Position numbers and translations under genes: made by a program. 36,668 nucleotides of DNA, from NCBI GenBank assembly GCA_937877625.1, contig CALFJG010000088.1, forward strand, positions 1 to 36,668, read 5' to 3'. This document shows positions 26,151-33,637 of this stretch, one piece after another (positions within the stretch are counted from its first letter, which is position 1; each line of letters starts with the position of its first letter). The DNA is from an uncultured Prevotellaceae bacterium. Lineage in GTDB: Bacteria; Bacteroidota; Bacteroidia; Bacteroidales; Bacteroidaceae. The notes below the pieces were generated by a model. It ran no database searches. It saw nothing but the letters and a program-made list of their open reading frames with translations, and was not told the DNA's origin.

Positions 26151-27074
26151 ATGTCTGCTCCCAACAACCGCACGCTAACCATTCTTCCCGAAGAGGAAGA
26201 AGTTTTGCGTGCGGATTTGTTAAGCCCCGATCAACTGTCCGCAGCCAGCTACATAGATAGCACCATCCACGGCGATATGCAGCGCGTACTCCCGCTGCTG
26301 CCCGAAGGCTTTGCCGACCTCATCATCCTCGATCCACCTTACAACCTCAACAAACGCTTTGGCGCGATGCCTTTTCGTGCACGCGCCTTAAACCTTTATG
26401 CCGAATACGTCGCACAGTGGCTACCCCAGGTTGTTCGCTTGCTCTCCCCGCATGGCTCGCTCTATCTGTGTGGCGACTGGCGAAGCACCTCCGTGTTGCA
26501 ACAAACCTTGAGCCAGCACCTCACTATTCTAAATCGCATCACGTGGCAACGCGAAAAAGGACGCGGCACTGCGCGCAACTGGAAGAACTGTTTGGAAGAC
26601 ATTTGGTTTGCCGTGCGCGATGCCAACAACTACACGTTCAACGCCTCGGCGGTGAAAATCCTACGGCACGTACGCGCTCCCTATCGCAACGGCTCGGAGC
26701 CACGAGGCTGGCAAACACAGCCCACCGGCCAACGCACCCGCCTCACCTATGCCTCAAACCTTTGGGACGACATCACCGTACCTTTCTGGTCTATGCCCGA
26801 AAACACCAAACACCCCACACAGAAGCCCGAAAAACTCTTAGCACGCCTCATTCTCGCCTCGTCCAACGAGGGTGACACCGTATTCGACCCCTTCCTCGGC
26901 AGCGGCACCACCAGCGTAGTAGCCAAGAAGTTAGGCCGCCACTTTGTGGGCATCGAGCAAGACGAAACCTACGCACTCCTCGCTGCTAAGCGTCTGCGAC
27001 GATGCGACACAGACAAACACATACAAGGCTACCAAGACGGCATCTTTTACGAAAGAAATATGGGAAAAGCATAA
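26151..27074 (+). CDS. Orphan beta-class DNA methyltransferase
   Basis: 307 residues from the ATG at 26151. A TTG at 26115 would add 12 residues. The catalytic motif IV DPPY (ILDPPYNLNKRFG, about residue 61) precedes the AdoMet-binding motif I (FDPFLGSGTTSVVAKKLGRHFVGIE, about residue 245). This order defines the beta class of amino-methyltransferases, which methylate adenine N6 or cytosine N4. The segment WQREKGRGTARNWKNCLEDIWFAV and the KHPTQKPEKLL element before motif I are typical. No restriction endonuclease gene lies beside it: argS is upstream and RNase H downstream. The target sequence cannot be read from the protein. The TTG-start version cannot be excluded. Confidence 0.88.
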   Translation: MSAPNNRTLTILPEEEEVLRADLLSPDQLSAASYIDSTIHGDMQRVLPLLPEGFADLIILDPPYNLNKRFGAMPFRARALNLYAEYVAQWLPQVVRLLSPHGSLYLCGDWRSTSVLQQTLSQHLTILNRITWQREKGRGTARNWKNCLEDIWFAVRDANNYTFNASAVKILRHVRAPYRNGSEPRGWQTQPTGQRTRLTYASNLWDDITVPFWSMPENTKHPTQKPEKLLARLILASSNEGDTVFDPFLGSGTTSVVAKKLGRHFVGIEQDETYALLAAKRLRRCDTDKHIQGYQDGIFYERNMGKA

Positions 27075-27138
27075 ACAAGCGGACGTATGCGCGCGGAAAG
27101 CTCCAAAACAGCCCACAAAATCATTCCCTCCCTAAGAA

Positions 27139-27822
27139 ATGTCAAGTTCCAAAAAGAAACCAAAGTTCTACGTCGTTTGGCGAGGCAACGAGCCAGGCAT
27201 ATACACCACGTGGGAAGCGTGCGAAGCACAAACAAAGGGTTTCCGCGGGGCTTCCTACAAGTCTTTCCCTACAAAGGAAGAAGCCGAGGCCGCATTTAAG
27301 GAAGGTGCTCCCGTACGTCAGGTAGCCGCCGCAAAGGTGTCGCAGCGTCGCACGACCTCCTTCCCCGAAAACCCGCCCTCCTACCGCCACGACACCGTTT
27401 TGCCGCTCCCCCCCGAGGTAACGGCCAACGCTTGGGTCGTGGATGCAGCGTGCAGCGGAAACCCCGGGAAAATGGAGTATCGTGGCGTGGACTTGGCCAC
27501 CGGCGCAGAAATGTTTAATTTTGGCCCGCTACTCGGCACGAACAACATCGGCGAGTTCCTCGCTATTGTCCACGCCGTAGCACTCCTTCAGAAACAAGGC
27601 CTAAGCAAAACCATCTATTCCGATAGCCGAATAGCACTTAGTTGGGTGAGGCAGAAACGGTGCAAGACCACACTCACACGCAACGCCAGCACCGAACGCC
27701 TCTTCCAAATCATCGCACGAGCCGAGGCATGGCTCGCGGCAAACCCCATCACTGTGCCTATCTGCAAGTGGAACACCGAACAATGGGGCGAGATACCCGC
27801 CGACTACGGAAGGAAACAATAA
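27139..27822 (+). CDS. rnhA: Ribonuclease H with viroplasmin-like N-terminal domain
   Basis: 227 residues. The N-terminal domain (about 8-52: KFYVVWRGNEPGIYTTWEACEAQTKGFRGASYKSF) is the caulimovirus viroplasmin-type module that binds RNA-DNA hybrids. The RNase HI domain follows from about 95, with the four carboxylates Asp102 (VVDAACSGNPG), Glu139 (NNIGEFLAI), Asp162 (YSDSRIALSWV) and Asp222 (PADYGRK). It removes RNA from RNA-DNA hybrids during replication and transcription. It starts 64 bases after the methyltransferase gene. Confidence 0.94.
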   Translation: MSSSKKKPKFYVVWRGNEPGIYTTWEACEAQTKGFRGASYKSFPTKEEAEAAFKEGAPVRQVAAAKVSQRRTTSFPENPPSYRHDTVLPLPPEVTANAWVVDAACSGNPGKMEYRGVDLATGAEMFNFGPLLGTNNIGEFLAIVHAVALLQKQGLSKTIYSDSRIALSWVRQKRCKTTLTRNASTERLFQIIARAEAWLAANPITVPICKWNTEQWGEIPADYGRKQ

Positions 27823-27898
27823 CTATTTACCAAAAGAACAACACTTTCGCGGGCTACGCTTCGTCACTATCAATACTCCAACGTACACTGCGCCCAGC

Positions 27899-27934
27899 AA
27901 GGCCGTCAAGACCAGCAAGACCATCAAGACCATC
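27899..27934. repeat. Imperfect 9-bp tandem repeat upstream of the ABC exporter gene
   Basis: Four units follow head to tail: AAGGCCGTC, AAGACCAGC, AAGACCATC, AAGACCATC. They end 8 bases before the ATG at 27943, in the position where a ribosome-binding site would lie. The purine-rich AAGACC units may keep the leader unstructured, or their number may affect initiation. Both ideas are inference. Confidence 0.7.
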
Positions 27935-27942
27935 TTCTCTCT

Positions 27943-29775
27943 ATGAAAGACTTCTTTCGCATAATGCGCCAATACGTAGCACCCTACAAGGCATACCTCG
28001 CTGGGTCTCTGATGCTCAACCTCGTATCGGCCATACTCAACGTCTTCTCCTTTCTGTCGCTCATACCGATGCTCCAACTCCTCTTCGGCATTGACAAGAA
28101 CGACTACTCCTTCATTCCATGGGATGCCGATATGAGCCTTAAAGACATCCTTCTCAACAATCTCTACTACTATACCACAGAACTTATGGCACGCTATGGG
28201 GCCTCGCAGACATTGCTCTTCATTGGCCTCTTCCTTATTGCCACCACCTTTCTCAAGACAGGCAGCTACTTTGCCTCGGCTGCCGTGATGGTACCGCTGC
28301 GACAGGGCATTGTACGCGACATACGCAACCAAGTGTATCGCAAAATCGTCTCTCTGCCCCTCTCCTTCTTTAGCGACGAGCGCAAAGGCGACATCATCGC
28401 ACGAATGAGCGGCGACGTGGGCGAGATAGAAAACAGCATCACAGGCTCGCTTGAGATGCTCATCAAAAACCCGATACTTATTCTCTCCTATATGAGCGTG
28501 CTTATCTACACCAGTTGGCAGCTTACACTCTTTGCCATACTTGTGATGCCGCTACTCATCTGGGCGATGAGTGCCATTGGCCGCAAACTCAAGAGCCGCT
28601 CGCTCGCCGCACAAAACAAATGGAGCGAAACAATGGCACAACTCGAAGAAACACTCGGCGGCATGCGTATCATCAAGGCTTTCACCGCCGAGCACAAGAT
28701 GGTAAATCGCTTCGAAACCGTCACCGAGGACTTCCGCCGCAAGTCCGTACGCGTCAACCTACGCCAAGCCTCGGCACACCCCGTATCGGAGTTTCTCGGA
28801 ACGGTACTCATCGTGCTGGTGATGTGGTACGGCGGAACACTTATCTTCAGCGAGTCCGACATCATCGACGCACCCACGTTTATCTTCTATATGGTCATTC
28901 TCTACAGCATCATACAGCCGCTCAAAGACTTCTCCAAAGCCACGTACAACATTCCGAAGGGAATGGCCAGCATAGAACGCGTGAACAAAATACTCTATGC
29001 ACCCAACCCTATCAAAGAACCCGCCAACCCCCTCACTATTGATAACCTTCACGAAGAGATAGTCTTCGACAACGTACATTTCAGCTACGGCAAAGGCGCA
29101 GAAGTACTCCACGGCGTGACGCTCAGCGTAAAAAAAGGCCAAACCATTGCCATCGTAGGCCAAAGCGGAAGCGGCAAGAGCACACTCGTCGATCTCCTTC
29201 CGCGCTACCACGACGTGAGCGAAGGTGCCATTCGTGTAGATGGCCACGACATCCGCACACTATCGCTCAGTAGCCTGCGCGCACTCATCGGCAATGTCAA
29301 CCAAGAAGCTATTCTCTTCAACGACTCTTTTTACAACAACATCACGTTCGGCGTAGAGCAAGCCACAATGGAACAAGTGGTAGAGGCGGCAAAGATTGCC
29401 AACGCCCACGATTTCATTATGGAAAGCGAACAAGGCTACGACACCCCCGTGGGCGACCGCGGCTGTCGGCTCAGCGGCGGACAGCGACAGCGCATCAGCA
29501 TAGCACGTGCCGTTCTCAAAAACCCCGACATCCTTATCCTTGACGAAGCCACCAGTGCCCTCGACACCGAGAGCGAGCGACTGGTGCAAGAAGCCCTCAA
29601 CCGCTTGATGAGCACACGCACCACCATCGCCATCGCCCACCGTCTGTCCACCATCCGAGGTGCCGATGAAATCCTCGTACTACACGAAGGACGCATCGTA
29701 GAACGCGGCTCACACGAAACACTCCTCGCGCTCGGAGGCTATTACAAGCGCCTACACGATATGCAGCAACTATAA
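27943..29775 (+). CDS. MsbA-like ABC exporter (ATP-binding and permease)
   Basis: 610-residue half-transporter. The N-terminal membrane domain (about 1-340) has six hydrophobic segments. The nucleotide-binding domain has Walker A GQSGSGKST (about 406-414), the signature LSGGQRQR (about 510), Walker B ILILDEATSALD (about 530-541) and the switch His in IAHRLSTIR. It should act as a homodimer in the inner membrane. Bacteroidota proteins of this type are usually assigned to flipping lipid A-core (MsbA) or lipid/peptide export. The substrate cannot be decided from the sequence. No partner half-transporter gene is adjacent. Confidence 0.92.
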   Translation: MKDFFRIMRQYVAPYKAYLAGSLMLNLVSAILNVFSFLSLIPMLQLLFGIDKNDYSFIPWDADMSLKDILLNNLYYYTTELMARYGASQTLLFIGLFLIATTFLKTGSYFASAAVMVPLRQGIVRDIRNQVYRKIVSLPLSFFSDERKGDIIARMSGDVGEIENSITGSLEMLIKNPILILSYMSVLIYTSWQLTLFAILVMPLLIWAMSAIGRKLKSRSLAAQNKWSETMAQLEETLGGMRIIKAFTAEHKMVNRFETVTEDFRRKSVRVNLRQASAHPVSEFLGTVLIVLVMWYGGTLIFSESDIIDAPTFIFYMVILYSIIQPLKDFSKATYNIPKGMASIERVNKILYAPNPIKEPANPLTIDNLHEEIVFDNVHFSYGKGAEVLHGVTLSVKKGQTIAIVGQSGSGKSTLVDLLPRYHDVSEGAIRVDGHDIRTLSLSSLRALIGNVNQEAILFNDSFYNNITFGVEQATMEQVVEAAKIANAHDFIMESEQGYDTPVGDRGCRLSGGQRQRISIARAVLKNPDILILDEATSALDTESERLVQEALNRLMSTRTTIAIAHRLSTIRGADEILVLHEGRIVERGSHETLLALGGYYKRLHDMQQL

Positions 29776-29900
29776 ACGCACACCTGCGACAGAGGCAGCA
29801 CACACACGACGCAGACAAATTCAACCCTTGATAGCAAAAGCGTAAAATTGCAGCGGAAACAAGACAAAGACCTTAAATCCTAATCTACAAACGAGATACC

Positions 29901-31682
29901 ATGCCTCATTTTGACCTTAAAGCCGATTATGAGCGTATCGCCTCGCGGCCATTAGAGCCCGACACTCGCCCCGTGATAGGCATCACGTCCAATTTCGGCC
30001 CCGCCGGTGCTGAGTTGGCCAAAGGCTATTACCAAAGCATCACCGAGGCTGGCGGCGTGCCACTCTTGATACCTCCCGTGGCCGAAGAACAGACGTTGCT
30101 CAGCCTGCTCACACGTATTGACGCGCTGATGCTCTCGGGCGGTGCCGACATCAACCCCCTCTGGGTAGGCGAAGATCCCGTACCGGCCCTCGGCGGCATC
30201 AACCCCGAGCGCGACCGTAGCGAGCTGTTGCTCACACAGTTGGCTATCGACAAAGGGCTGCCTATCTTTGGCATCTGCCGAGGCATACAAGTCCTCACCG
30301 TAGCAATGGGAGGCACCATCGTGCAAGACCTCGCCACAGCCTACCCCGAAGCCACCCTGCTCAAACACAGCCAGACGGCACCACGCGCCGAAGCCACGCA
30401 CTATGTAGAAACAGAACCCGATACGCTCATTGCTAAACTCCTCGGCGAACGCTTTGCCGTAAACTCCTTCCACCATCAAGCCGTCGGCGAGCCAGGACCG
30501 CGGCTACGTGTTACGGCGCGAGCCAACGATGGCATCATTGAAGCCGTGGAGAGCACAGAGCACAAACCCATCTGGGGCGTGCAGTGGCACCCCGAATGCT
30601 TTATCTCCGAGGGCGACACAACGATGCTCCCCCTCTTCCGCCACCTCGTGGCCGAGGCCGAGCTACATCGTCAAGCCCGGCAATTCCATCAACGCACCGA
30701 TGTCATCATCCTCGACTCACACGAAGACACACCGATGTTCTTCGAACAAGGTGTCAAGTTCCATACACGCGATGCAAAAGTACTCGTCGACCACCACAAG
30801 ATGTGCGACGGCTGGCTTGACTGTGGCATTATGGCGGCCTACATCCCACAAGGCGAGCGTACCGCCGCAGGCCACCACGCCGCCACAGCAATGGCCAACA
30901 ACCTCTTGGACGGCATAGCACGTATGGCCTCCGAGACCGACGGCGTGGCACTGGCACACACACCCGCCGAACTCCTGCAACACAAGCAAGACGGTCTGCG
31001 CTCGCTAATGATGGCCATAGAAAACGGCTATGCCCTGGGCGACGACATCGCCAACGTAGAACGCTTCCGACGGCGCGGAGTGGTGTATCTCACCCTATGC
31101 CACAACGGCGACAACAACCTTTGCGACAGTGCTGTACGCTCCAACAGTGAACACGGCGGGCTGAGCGACTTCGGACGTGAGGTGATTTACGAAATGAACC
31201 GCACGGGAATGATGGTAGATCTTTCGCATGCCAGCGAACAGACGTTCTACGATGCCATAGGGCTTAGCGATGTGCCACCCGTATGCTCCCACGCCAGCAG
31301 CCGAGCCCTGTGCAACCACCCCCGCAACCTCACCGATGACCAACTCGCCGCACTCGCCGGCGTGGGCGGCGTGGCACAGGTGACGCTCTATCCAGGCTTC
31401 CTCGCCGAACACCCCGAGGAAGCTACTATAGAACACGCCGTGCGACACCTCCTGCACATGATTTCTGTAGCAGGCATCGACCACGTCGGCGTAGGAACGG
31501 ACTTCGACGGCGATGGCGGCATACCGGGGCTTGCCAACGCTGCAGAACTACCAAACCTCACGAAACGCCTTATCAGCGAAGGACTTACCACCGACGACCT
31601 CAAAAAGATATGGGGACAAAACTTCCTCCGCGTTATGCAACAAGCACAACAAGCAGCCGACCCGTTGAGCATAGACTATTGA
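29901..31682 (+). CDS. Fusion: class I amidotransferase-like gamma-glutamyl hydrolase (C26) + M19 membrane dipeptidase family
   Basis: 593 residues without a signal peptide, so probably cytoplasmic. Residues about 24-255 are a peptidase C26/PuuD-like domain: nucleophile Cys126 in FGICRG, and His230 with Glu232 in VQWHPE. Such enzymes hydrolyse gamma-glutamyl amide bonds. From about 268 an M19 (renal dipeptidase-like) domain follows, with metal ligands His274 and Asp276 (DSHED), Glu374 (AIENGYAL), His443 (DLSHAS) and His464 (CSHASS), then GVGTDFDG. All key residues of both enzymes are present, so both should be active. A gamma-glutamyl peptide could lose its Glu in the first site and the leftover dipeptide could be cut in the second. 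Glutathione or murein peptides are candidate substrates (inference). It lies 125 bases after the ABC exporter gene. Confidence 0.88.
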   Translation: MPHFDLKADYERIASRPLEPDTRPVIGITSNFGPAGAELAKGYYQSITEAGGVPLLIPPVAEEQTLLSLLTRIDALMLSGGADINPLWVGEDPVPALGGINPERDRSELLLTQLAIDKGLPIFGICRGIQVLTVAMGGTIVQDLATAYPEATLLKHSQTAPRAEATHYVETEPDTLIAKLLGERFAVNSFHHQAVGEPGPRLRVTARANDGIIEAVESTEHKPIWGVQWHPECFISEGDTTMLPLFRHLVAEAELHRQARQFHQRTDVIILDSHEDTPMFFEQGVKFHTRDAKVLVDHHKMCDGWLDCGIMAAYIPQGERTAAGHHAATAMANNLLDGIARMASETDGVALAHTPAELLQHKQDGLRSLMMAIENGYALGDDIANVERFRRRGVVYLTLCHNGDNNLCDSAVRSNSEHGGLSDFGREVIYEMNRTGMMVDLSHASEQTFYDAIGLSDVPPVCSHASSRALCNHPRNLTDDQLAALAGVGGVAQVTLYPGFLAEHPEEATIEHAVRHLLHMISVAGIDHVGVGTDFDGDGGIPGLANAAELPNLTKRLISEGLTTDDLKKIWGQNFLRVMQQAQQAADPLSIDY

Positions 31683-31727
31683 AGACAAACCTAAAAAAAA
31701 CGCCGGCCACACACTCTCTCAAAACGT

Positions 31728-32708
31728 ATGAACAAAACACTTCTCGGCTTAACAGCACTCTTCCTGCTATTCGCCTCCTGCAACGACAATAAGACCGAAA
31801 CCGTACCGCTCGACGCAGACACCGCCACTGCCGTGTCGTTCAACGCCGACAGTGCAATGCTTCACATCGTAACACAATGCAACCTGGGCGCACGCACACC
31901 CGGCAGTGAAGCCCACAAGCAGTGCGGCGACTACATCCTCGCACAGTTCCGCTTATTTGGTCTTGAAACACAAGAGCAAACAGCACCGCTCAAAATGTGG
32001 GACGGCAAAACATTTCAGTGTCGCAACCTCATCGCCGCCTATAAGCCCGAGGCCACAGAGCGTGTCGTACTCTGCACACACTACGACAGCCGCCCATGGT
32101 GCGACCAAGACAAAGACGCGAACAAACACAACCAACCGGTTATGGCCGCCAACGACGGAGCGAGCGGTGTTGCCGTGTTGCTTGAGGTGGCTCGTCTGTT
32201 AGGCGAGCTAAACCCCGTTGTGGGCATTGACTTTGTGTGTTTCGACCTCGAGGACTATGGTGCCCCGCACGACCAGACCTCTGCCCCGAGCGACGGCAGC
32301 GACTGGTGCGTCGGCTCACGCTACTGGGCACAACATCCACATCGCGATGGCTATGCGCCACAGTTTGGCGTACTCTTAGACATGGTAGGCGGGCGCGGCG
32401 CACGCTTCGCACGCGAATACTTCTCTATGCAACACGCCGCACCCGTGGTAGCACGCCTCTGGGCCGCGGCACGCACAGCAGGCTGCAAAGACTTTTTCCT
32501 CGACCAAGACGGCGGCGGGGTAACCGACGACCACCTCAACCTCAACGCTGCCGGCATACCCACCGCCGACATCATTCCCTCGGGCGGAAGCGAAGGAGGC
32601 TTCGGACCTACCTGGCACACCTCACAAGACACCCCGGAGAACATAGACACCGCCACCCTGCACGCCGTAGGACAAACACTACTGCAAATGCTATCTGATT
32701 ATAGATAG
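31728..32708 (+). CDS. Glutaminyl-peptide cyclotransferase-like M28 family lipoprotein
   Basis: 326 residues. A lipoprotein signal (FLLFASC, Cys18) predicts membrane anchoring in the periplasm. The M28 zinc fold is clear: likely zinc ligands Asp143 (ANDGASG), Asp176 (FDLEDYG) and His297 (TWHTSQDT), with catalytic Glu175. The combination of Trp296-His297, DTPENID, LLDMVGG (Asp218) and TDDHLNL matches animal-type glutaminyl cyclases, which turn N-terminal Gln into pyroglutamate, rather than aminopeptidases. Related type II cyclases are known from oral Bacteroidales. Human QC has Glu where Asp176 stands. An aminopeptidase role remains possible. It lies 45 bases after the hydrolase/dipeptidase fusion. 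Confidence 0.8.
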   Translation: MNKTLLGLTALFLLFASCNDNKTETVPLDADTATAVSFNADSAMLHIVTQCNLGARTPGSEAHKQCGDYILAQFRLFGLETQEQTAPLKMWDGKTFQCRNLIAAYKPEATERVVLCTHYDSRPWCDQDKDANKHNQPVMAANDGASGVAVLLEVARLLGELNPVVGIDFVCFDLEDYGAPHDQTSAPSDGSDWCVGSRYWAQHPHRDGYAPQFGVLLDMVGGRGARFAREYFSMQHAAPVVARLWAAARTAGCKDFFLDQDGGGVTDDHLNLNAAGIPTADIIPSGGSEGGFGPTWHTSQDTPENIDTATLHAVGQTLLQMLSDYR

Positions 32709-32734
32709 TCCTAACTCCGAAAACGTTCCTAACT

Positions 32735-33169
32735 ATGCCCACTATCAACGAACAACAAGATGCCATAATAGAAGACTTCTGTGCCTACGACGACTGGATG
32801 GATCGCTACCAAATGCTTATTGACCTCGGCGGCGAACTCCCCCCGCTGCCCGATGCCGACAAGACAGAGCAAAACCTCATCGATGGTTGTCAGAGCCGCG
32901 TGTGGCTCGTCTGCAACGAGGAGGGCGACCGTCTTATCTTTCGCGGAGAGAGCGATGCACTCATCGTTCGCGGAATGGTGGCCTTGCTTATCAGCGTGCT
33001 GTCCAACCATACACCGCAAGAGATTTTAGATGCCGACTTATACTTTATAGACCGTATCGGCTTGCGCGACCAACTCTCGCCAACCCGCTCCAATGGCTTA
33101 CTTGCTATGATCCGACAAATAAAGATGTATGCCTTAGCCGTCAAAACAATAAACAACAAACCTGAATGA
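32735..33169 (+). CDS. SufE-like sulfur acceptor protein
   Basis: 144 residues matching the SufE/CsdE fold over its full length. The sulfur-accepting Cys52 lies in DGCQSRVWL, at nearly the same position as in E. coli SufE (Cys51), and SDALIVRGMVALLISVLSNHTPQEIL follows as in the family. SufE takes persulfide sulfur from a cysteine desulfurase and passes it to the Fe-S scaffold in the cytoplasm. No sufS or sufBCD lies in the window. Its stop overlaps the dut start (ATGA), so the two are probably translated together. Confidence 0.9.
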   Translation: MPTINEQQDAIIEDFCAYDDWMDRYQMLIDLGGELPPLPDADKTEQNLIDGCQSRVWLVCNEEGDRLIFRGESDALIVRGMVALLISVLSNHTPQEILDADLYFIDRIGLRDQLSPTRSNGLLAMIRQIKMYALAVKTINNKPE

Positions 33170-33600
33170 TTATTCCTATTATCAACCGCTCACACCACCC
33201 CCTCCCAGCCTATGCCACAGCAGCAAGTGCGGGTATGGATCTTCGCGCCAACCTTGAAGAACCCGTGACGCTGGCTCCCTTGGCACGCCAACTGATACCC
33301 ACCGGTATCTACCTCGCACTGCCCAAAGGCTACGAGGCTCAGGTACGACCACGCAGCGGATTAGCCTTGCGCAGTGGTATCGGAGTACTCAACAGCCCCG
33401 GAACAATCGATGCCGACTATCGTGGAGAAATCGGCGTAATACTCGTTAATCTCTCCAACGAGCCGTTTATCGTAAATGATGGCGAGCGCATCGCCCAACT
33501 GGTCATCGCCCGCCACGAGACCATAGAATGGCTTCCCACCGACACTCTCAACGAAACCAGCCGCGGACAAGGCGGGTTTGGACACACCGGGAAACAATAA
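33166..33600 (+). CDS. dut: dUTP diphosphatase
   Basis: 144-residue trimeric dUTPase that hydrolyses dUTP to dUMP and keeps uracil out of DNA. All five motifs are visible: AGMDLRA (I), RPRSGLA (II), GVLNSPGTIDADYRGEI with the catalytic Asp and Tyr (III), GERIAQLVI (IV) and the C-terminal RGQGGFGHTGK (V). It overlaps sufE by four bases. The next gene's likely start lies 38 bases downstream. Confidence 0.97.
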   Translation: MIIPIINRSHHPLPAYATAASAGMDLRANLEEPVTLAPLARQLIPTGIYLALPKGYEAQVRPRSGLALRSGIGVLNSPGTIDADYRGEIGVILVNLSNEPFIVNDGERIAQLVIARHETIEWLPTDTLNETSRGQGGFGHTGKQ

Positions 33601-33637
33601 CCACCGCTACGCCGAAGCCTCAACAAACTCTTTTGCG

